Below, piece by piece: positions 59,632-64,000 of a stretch of 64,000 nt of DNA. The first letter of the stretch is position 1. Every line of letters starts with the position of its first letter. Location: NCBI RefSeq assembly GCF_014645835.1, contig NZ_BMMM01000001.1:310001-374000 (forward strand), given 5' to 3'. Position numbers and translations under genes: made by a program. Under the pieces are notes generated by a model. The model was given only the letters and a program-made list of their open reading frames with translations, made no database searches and was not told the DNA's origin. The DNA is from Streptomyces albiflavescens (GTDB lineage: Bacteria; Actinomycetota; Actinomycetes; Streptomycetales; Streptomycetaceae).

Positions 59632-61244
59632 ACAGCTTCAACTCCGGGACACAGGCCACCGTCCTGGTTCTGTTCACCACACTGGTCACCGTCACGCTGC
59701 TCATGTGCGTGATGGCGGGACCGGACCGCGACGACCTGACGGACTTCTACACCGGCTACCGCTCCCTCACCCCGTTCAAGAACGGCCTGGCGATCGCGGG
59801 CGACTACATCTCCGCGGCCACAGTGCTGAGCACCACGGGCATCATCGCGCTCGCCGGATACGACGGTTACGTTCTCGCGGTCAGCACCGCTCTGTCCCTG
59901 GTGCTGCTGATGTTCCTGCTGGCCGAACCCCTGCGCAACGCCGGCCGGTTCACCATGGGCGACGTCCTGGCCCGCAACATGCCCGGACGGGCCGTGCGTG
60001 TCGCAGCCTGCGTGGTGACACTTTCGGCGACCCTCCCGTTCCTGGTCGTCCAGCTCTCCGGGGCCGGGTCGCTGCTCACCTTCATTCTCAACATCCCGCA
60101 CGTGGCGGGTGCCAGGACGGCGTGCATCGTCATCGTCGGCAGCCTGATGATCATTTACGCCGCGCTCGGTGGCATGAGAGGCACCGCGCTCATCCAGATG
60201 ATCAAGATCGTGCTCCTGCTCGGCACCAGCGTCGTCGTCGCCGCTCTCGTACTGAACCGCTTCGACTGGAACCCCGGCGACGTCCTCAGGGCGGCACAGC
60301 ATGGCAGCGGCGCGGGCTCCGCCTTCCTCCAGCAAGGCCTTCAGTTGGGCACCTCGGCCGTGGACCGGCTGGACTTCGTCGGTCTCCAGATCACCGTGGT
60401 CCTCGGCGTGGCCTGCCTGCCCCACATCACGATGCGTCTGTACTCCGCACAGGACGTGCCGGCCGTGCGTCGCTCCATGTCGTGGGCAGTCGGTACGGTC
60501 ACCACGTTCTGCCTGCTCGTGATCATCATGGGTACAGGCGCGGCAGCACTGGTGGGATCGCGGTACATCACCGCGGCCGACCCGCACGGCAGGACGTCGG
60601 TGCTCATGCTGTCGCAGGTGCTCGGCGGAGCCTCCGCCTCCGCAGGCGCGACGATTCTCTACTCGGCCGTGGCGGGCATGGTGTTCATCACCCTGCTGTC
60701 GTCGGTCGCGGGGATGACCCTGGCCGCGGCCTCGTCGCTCGCCCACGACCTGTTCGCCCATACGGCGCGGCGGGGACAGGCCGAGCCGCGTACGGAGATG
60801 ACGGTGGCGGCGTGGACGAGCGTGGCCGTGGGAACCGTTGCCATCGGGCTCTCCACCCTGGTCCAGAACTGGGACGTCGGCGTGCTGACCACTCTGGCCA
60901 TCTGCATAGGGGCATCGGCGGTGGCACCCGCGCTCACCTACTCCCTGTTCTGGCGAGGATTCACGCGCACCGGCCTGCTCGCCACCCTCTACGGCGGCGC
61001 GGCCTGCGCGCTGCTGCTCATGGTCTTCTCCAAGGCCGTTTCGGGCACACCGTCCGCCGTCTTCCCGGACGCCGACTTCGACCTGTTCCCCATGCAGTCC
61101 ACCGGACTGGTCTCCATCCCGTTCGGCTACCTGGCGGGGTGGCTGGGCAGCCGTCTGGACCAGCGGCGCCGCCTCGCCGACAGCCGCGAGAACCGGCGGC
61201 TGTACGAGGAGAGCGAGGCACGGCTGCTCGCCGCAGCCGAATGA
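59628..61244 (+). CDS. Sodium:solute symporter, acetate/cation (ActP-like)
   Basis: The product is 538 aa with about 13 membrane helices. The N-terminal part has DFYTGYRSLTPFKNGLAIAGDYISAATVLSTTGI, a phrase typical of the ActP branch of SSS transporters. Later comes GVACLPHITMRLYSAQD with further family marks. It imports a short monocarboxylate (for example acetate or pyruvate) with sodium or protons. The C-terminal tail is polar (RRRLADSRENRRLYEESEAR). A strong hairpin follows the gene. Confidence 0.88.
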   Translation: MNSFNSGTQATVLVLFTTLVTVTLLMCVMAGPDRDDLTDFYTGYRSLTPFKNGLAIAGDYISAATVLSTTGIIALAGYDGYVLAVSTALSLVLLMFLLAEPLRNAGRFTMGDVLARNMPGRAVRVAACVVTLSATLPFLVVQLSGAGSLLTFILNIPHVAGARTACIVIVGSLMIIYAALGGMRGTALIQMIKIVLLLGTSVVVAALVLNRFDWNPGDVLRAAQHGSGAGSAFLQQGLQLGTSAVDRLDFVGLQITVVLGVACLPHITMRLYSAQDVPAVRRSMSWAVGTVTTFCLLVIIMGTGAAALVGSRYITAADPHGRTSVLMLSQVLGGASASAGATILYSAVAGMVFITLLSSVAGMTLAAASSLAHDLFAHTARRGQAEPRTEMTVAAWTSVAVGTVAIGLSTLVQNWDVGVLTTLAICIGASAVAPALTYSLFWRGFTRTGLLATLYGGAACALLLMVFSKAVSGTPSAVFPDADFDLFPMQSTGLVSIPFGYLAGWLGSRLDQRRRLADSRENRRLYEESEARLLAAAE

Positions 61245-61258
61245 ACACGTCGGCGGGG

Positions 61259-61302
61259 GGCGGACTACACAAGCGGACTCGGTGCCGCCGCTGTAGTCCG
61301 CC
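61259..61302. terminator. Hairpin after the symporter gene
   Basis: A perfect 11-bp stem (GGCGGACTACA / TGTAGTCCGCC) with a 22-base loop that itself contains short GC pairs, between the symporter gene (plus) and the convergent PP2C fragment gene (minus). Confidence 0.65.
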
Positions 61303-61364
61303 CAGGGGCTCAAGTCCCGTCGCGCGGCCCCTTCATGGCAGCCGCGTGTCGACGCCACTTGCGC

Positions 61365-61886
61365 TCATGACATCAACCCGGGCTGGATTGCGGCTCGCCG
61401 AGGCAGACGCCAGGAGGCGACATCGTCCGGTGGCAGCATGCGGGTGCGGGCGATCAGCAGAGCGACGTCGTCGCTGGGGCGCGATGGCACGAGCGAGTCG
61501 ACCACCGCTTGGCATGTCCGTTCCAGCGCGTCCGCAGGGCGGGTGAGCGCTGCGCACAACTTGGTCAGGCCGATGTCGGCATCGATGTGGCGTTCGCCGA
61601 TGAGTCCGTTGGTGTACAGGCGCAGAAGGCTTCCCTCGGGCAGTTCCATCTCCCGGGCCTCGAACGGCAGTCCGCCCAGGCCGAGCGGTGGGCCGGCGGG
61701 CACGTCGAGCGGAGCCACCTGTCCATCCGGAGCGGTCACCACCGGCGGCGGGTGACCGGCGCGGGCCTGCGCCCGCCGGTTCCATCCGACCACGACGCCC
61801 CGGTCGTCGAGCACCGCCAAGGCGGCGAGGTGCAGCGCGAACGGATCGTCGTGGCCTTCGCTGAGCTCCGTCATCCGCTTCTCCAC
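61365..61886 (-). pseudogene. Internally deleted PP2C/SpoIIE-type phosphatase
   Basis: The ORF is 173 aa and intact, but the domains do not add up. Residues 18-40 (ALAVLDDRGVVVGWNRRAQ) look like the beginning of a PAS domain. Directly after comes the end of a SpoIIE/PP2C phosphatase domain: AGHPPPVVTAPDGQVAPLDV, PLGLGGLPFEAREMELPEGS, LRLYTNGLIGERH and PSDDVALLIARTR. The rest of PAS, any GAF domain and the N-terminal half of PP2C, with its first metal-binding Asp residues, are missing. YTNG replaces the usual YTDG. This looks like an in-frame deletion that removed most of a 500-700-residue protein. It may be non-functional or a small regulatory remnant. Confidence 0.75.
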
Positions 61887-61943
61887 CGCTGGACACCGCT
61901 CGGAGTTCCCCCGTGCACGCTGACCTGCTGATGCCGTGCAAGC

Positions 61944-63167
61944 CTATGGAAACCTGGTGGAAGCCGGGGCCTCGCCCGCCGCGCCATGAGCGGGTCCTGC
62001 CGGGCCTCGCGGCGGTGTCCTCAGCTCGCGTGCCGCCAGCGCCCAGCTGAGCTCCACCGCGGTGTCCGGAGCGTCAAGGCTGGTGCCGGTCAGCTCCTCG
62101 AAACGGCGCAGACGGTAGCGGACGGTGTTGACATGAACGTGTGCGCTGCGGGCGACTTCGCGGATGTGCCGTCCCCTGTCCAGGTATCCCCGCACCGACT
62201 CCTCGATGAGCGCACCGAACTCCCCTTCCGCTTCCAGTGGGCGCAGATAGCGGTCGAGCAGCAACTCGGCGAGTTCCGGTTCGGCGACGACCGCCACCCG
62301 CCAGGACAGGTCGCTCAGGTCGTACACGCCGCGCATACCGTACGCGCGGGCGGCTTCCAGCATCCTGCCGGCGGCACGAAAGGAGCGGTGCACCGCGGCC
62401 AGGTCCGTCGGCGGGCCGAGCCCCGCCGTCACCTCCAGGTCACCGGTCTCCGGCTTTGCCTCGACGACTCCGGCGACAGCCTCGTCCAGCACGGTGAGCA
62501 GCGCACCTCGGCCGTTCCTGCGGCCGGGGGACTGCAGGCAGCGTTCCAGCGCGTCGGGACGGACGTTGCCGTTCGGCACAGCCCTGATGGCCCGGTACGG
62601 CCGCGACCGGTCCAGACCGTAGATCGCCGCACCGCTGTGGATCTCCGCCGCGCTCAACGTCCCGTAGAGCAGTCCACGCAGGAAGTCGGCGCGGCGGCGG
62701 GCGTCGAGCAGGGCGGAGGCGACCTCCGCCTGCCGGTGGATGGCGGCGATCTGCAGGCTCGCGACGTCCGCGAGTTCCCACAGGCACTTGGTGCGGTCGA
62801 CGATGAGGCCGGCGTCCACCCCGTGTTCGGTCGCCTCGGCGATGAACAGGTCCCGTATCGCGCTCAGCGCCCGGCGGAAGGCGCGGAGCCCGTCGCTGAG
62901 CGGCACGCCTCGGGCGACCCGGTCCCGGGCCACATCGGCTTCGCCGAAGTCCTCCGGCGCGGGCACGGTCCCCTCTCGCACCACCGCGAGAGCCCGCTGG
63001 AAGTGCCGATGCCAGATCTCGTCCAGGAGTTCCCTCGGGACCGCACGGTAGGACGGGATGTGGTCCGTCAGATCCGTGTGCAACCGCCCGCCCACGTGCC
63101 TCTGCTGCGCGGCCATCGCGGCGATGACCCGTTCGAGGGGCGCCGCCGCGTTCGACTGTCCGGGCAT
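61944..63167 (-). CDS. PucR/CdaR-type helix-turn-helix regulator
   Basis: The product is 407 aa from ATG 63167, chosen for GGAGGTGAGG just upstream; the frame stays open for 48 more codons without a better SD. The N-terminal region (RAVPRELLDEIWHRHFQRAL, DRVARGVPLSDGLRAFRRAL) is the sensor-like domain of this group. The C-terminal HTH is SVRGYLDRGRHIREVARSAH followed by VHVNTVRYRLRRFEELTG, the PucR signature. Such regulators often control catabolic genes. It is divergent from a carboxymuconolactone-decarboxylase-family gene, which is a likely target. Confidence 0.88.
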   Translation of the reverse strand: MPGQSNAAAPLERVIAAMAAQQRHVGGRLHTDLTDHIPSYRAVPRELLDEIWHRHFQRALAVVREGTVPAPEDFGEADVARDRVARGVPLSDGLRAFRRALSAIRDLFIAEATEHGVDAGLIVDRTKCLWELADVASLQIAAIHRQAEVASALLDARRRADFLRGLLYGTLSAAEIHSGAAIYGLDRSRPYRAIRAVPNGNVRPDALERCLQSPGRRNGRGALLTVLDEAVAGVVEAKPETGDLEVTAGLGPPTDLAAVHRSFRAAGRMLEAARAYGMRGVYDLSDLSWRVAVVAEPELAELLLDRYLRPLEAEGEFGALIEESVRGYLDRGRHIREVARSAHVHVNTVRYRLRRFEELTGTSLDAPDTAVELSWALAARELRTPPRGPAGPAHGAAGEAPASTRFP

Positions 63168-63390
63168 GGACCTCACCTCCGCCCCTTGGGCACCGGCCGT
63201 TGTGCACCTGAACAAAATGCCGACCTCCGGCCTTGGCCGGGGAGCCGTCGACAACCCCCCGCCGCCGAAAGCACAGTGGCACGGCGGCGGAAGGAGCGCA
63301 TCGGCGCGCACGCAGCAAGGCGCCGATCGATCGTGCTCGGACCCGCCCTCGTGCTACCGCCCCACCCTGACGACCAGTGCGGAGACCGCC
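63168..63390. promoter_or_regulatory. Divergent promoter region, PucR regulator / CMD-family gene
   Basis: These 223 bases separate the starts of two divergent genes. They hold SD sites for both (GGAGGTGAGG on minus, GGAG on plus). No clear operator palindrome is seen apart from short GGCCTTGGCCGG-like symmetry near 63228. Confidence 0.45.
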
Positions 63391-64000
63391 ATGACCGACG
63401 AGCACCATCACCGACCCCGCCGCCCCGCCGCCGACACCGGCCCGCGCCTCGCGCCACTGCCCGAGGACGGCTGGGACCCGTCCACCCGGGAGCTGCTCGC
63501 TCCGATTCCCCGGGACGCCGACGGCCATCTCGCCAACGTCTTCACCACGTTGGTACGGCACCCCGGCCTCTTCCGGCACTTCCTGCCGTTCGGCAGCCAT
63601 CTGCTGCGCGACGGCCGTCTGCCGGACCGGACCCGGGAACTGCTGATCCTGCGCACCGCGTGCAACACCCGGGCCGGTTACGAGTGGGGGCGACATGTAC
63701 CGCTGGCCAGGGCCGCCGGGGTCACCGACGAGGAGATCCGGCGGGTCGGCGCGGGCCCGGACGCCCAGGGGTGGGCGACGGCCGACGCCCGTCTGCTCCG
63801 CGCCGCCGACGAACTGCACCGGGACGCACGCCTGTCCGCAGCCACCTGGTCCGCACTCGCCGCCGACCACGACGAGGCACAGCTGATCGAAATCAACATG
63901 CTCGTCGGTCAGTACCACATGGTCGCGTTCTTCCTGAACTCCGCCGGTACCCGGCTCGAGCCCGGCTACGAAGTGGAGACTCTGCCCACGCCCACCGGGA
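63391..64000 (+). CDS. Carboxymuconolactone decarboxylase family protein (3' end outside window)
   Basis: ATG 63391 with GGAG 7 bases upstream; 203 residues are visible and the frame runs off the right edge. The CMD core is RELLILRTACNTRAGYEWGR followed by HVPLARAAGVTDEEIRRV. The CxxC pair of the AhpD peroxidase subgroup is absent (a single Cys precedes NTRAGYEWGRH), so it belongs to the decarboxylase-like branch. A repeat of the fold seems to begin after residue 120 (LLRAADELHRDARLSAATWS, NMLVGQYHMVAFFLNSAG). The substrate is unknown. Confidence 0.85.
   Translation, partial: MTDEHHHRPRRPAADTGPRLAPLPEDGWDPSTRELLAPIPRDADGHLANVFTTLVRHPGLFRHFLPFGSHLLRDGRLPDRTRELLILRTACNTRAGYEWGRHVPLARAAGVTDEEIRRVGAGPDAQGWATADARLLRAADELHRDARLSAATWSALAADHDEAQLIEINMLVGQYHMVAFFLNSAGTRLEPGYEVETLPTPTG

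Overview
This is GC-rich actinobacterial DNA, almost certainly from Streptomyces or a close relative. Third codon positions are strongly G/C, GTG and TTG starts are common, purine-rich Shine-Dalgarno (SD) sites sit 5-10 bases before starts, and many genes overlap by ATGA/GTGA. I saw no rRNA, tRNA or CRISPR array. All functional names rest on motif and family recognition by eye; no database search was run.

Layout. (1) 1-3.2 kb, minus strand: the 5' part of an ABC exporter behind a 60-residue His/Asp/Arg-rich mini-gene, and a secreted zinc metalloprotease. (2) 3.5-20.2 kb: two divergent transcription units meeting at palindromic TetR-type operators near 11.8 kb. The minus arm encodes a Rieske oxygenase, a complete polyamine-type ABC importer, a flavin amine oxidase and an aminoaldehyde dehydrogenase. 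The plus arm encodes a small unknown protein, a NuoF-like flavoprotein, a 3Fe-4S-type ferredoxin, an NDP-forming acyl-CoA synthetase, two acyl-CoA dehydrogenases, a 3-hydroxyacyl-CoA dehydrogenase and a TetR regulator. I read this as one amine or betaine catabolic system in which the NuoF-like protein and ferredoxin may feed electrons to the Rieske oxygenase.

(3) 20.3-48.7 kb: a serine-recombinase relic, a leader with three tandem SD-containing repeats, then 21 plus-strand genes for a cell-surface polysaccharide. It contains an initiating phosphoglycosyl transferase, an AlgD-like nucleotide-sugar dehydrogenase, two chain-length proteins with decayed ATPase domains, Wzy- and Wzx-like membrane proteins and three glycosyltransferases. 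It also has an asparagine synthetase / fused oxidoreductase / heparinase-fold / beta-helix block, and a sugar-modification cassette: nucleotidyltransferase, C-methyltransferase-like protein, PIG-L deacetylase, SDR, DUF4910 protein, pyruvyl transferase, 3,5-epimerase-like protein and PLP enzyme.

(4) 48.7-64 kb: ordinary chromosomal genes. These are a PAP2 phosphatase, a transposase relic, MsrA, an LmeA/DUF2993 protein plus MMPL transporter with a divergent TetR and a four-copy operator array, a membrane protein, a Fur-family regulator with an anti-sigma-type ATPase behind a FurA-like box, an SDR plus quinone-oxidoreductase-like pair, a DUF485 plus sodium:solute symporter pair, an internally deleted PP2C phosphatase, a PucR-type regulator and a carboxymuconolactone-decarboxylase-family gene cut by the window end.

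The most interesting parts are the Rieske/NuoF/ferredoxin amine system, the polysaccharide locus with its unusual sugar cassette and leader repeats, and several small regulatory arrays.
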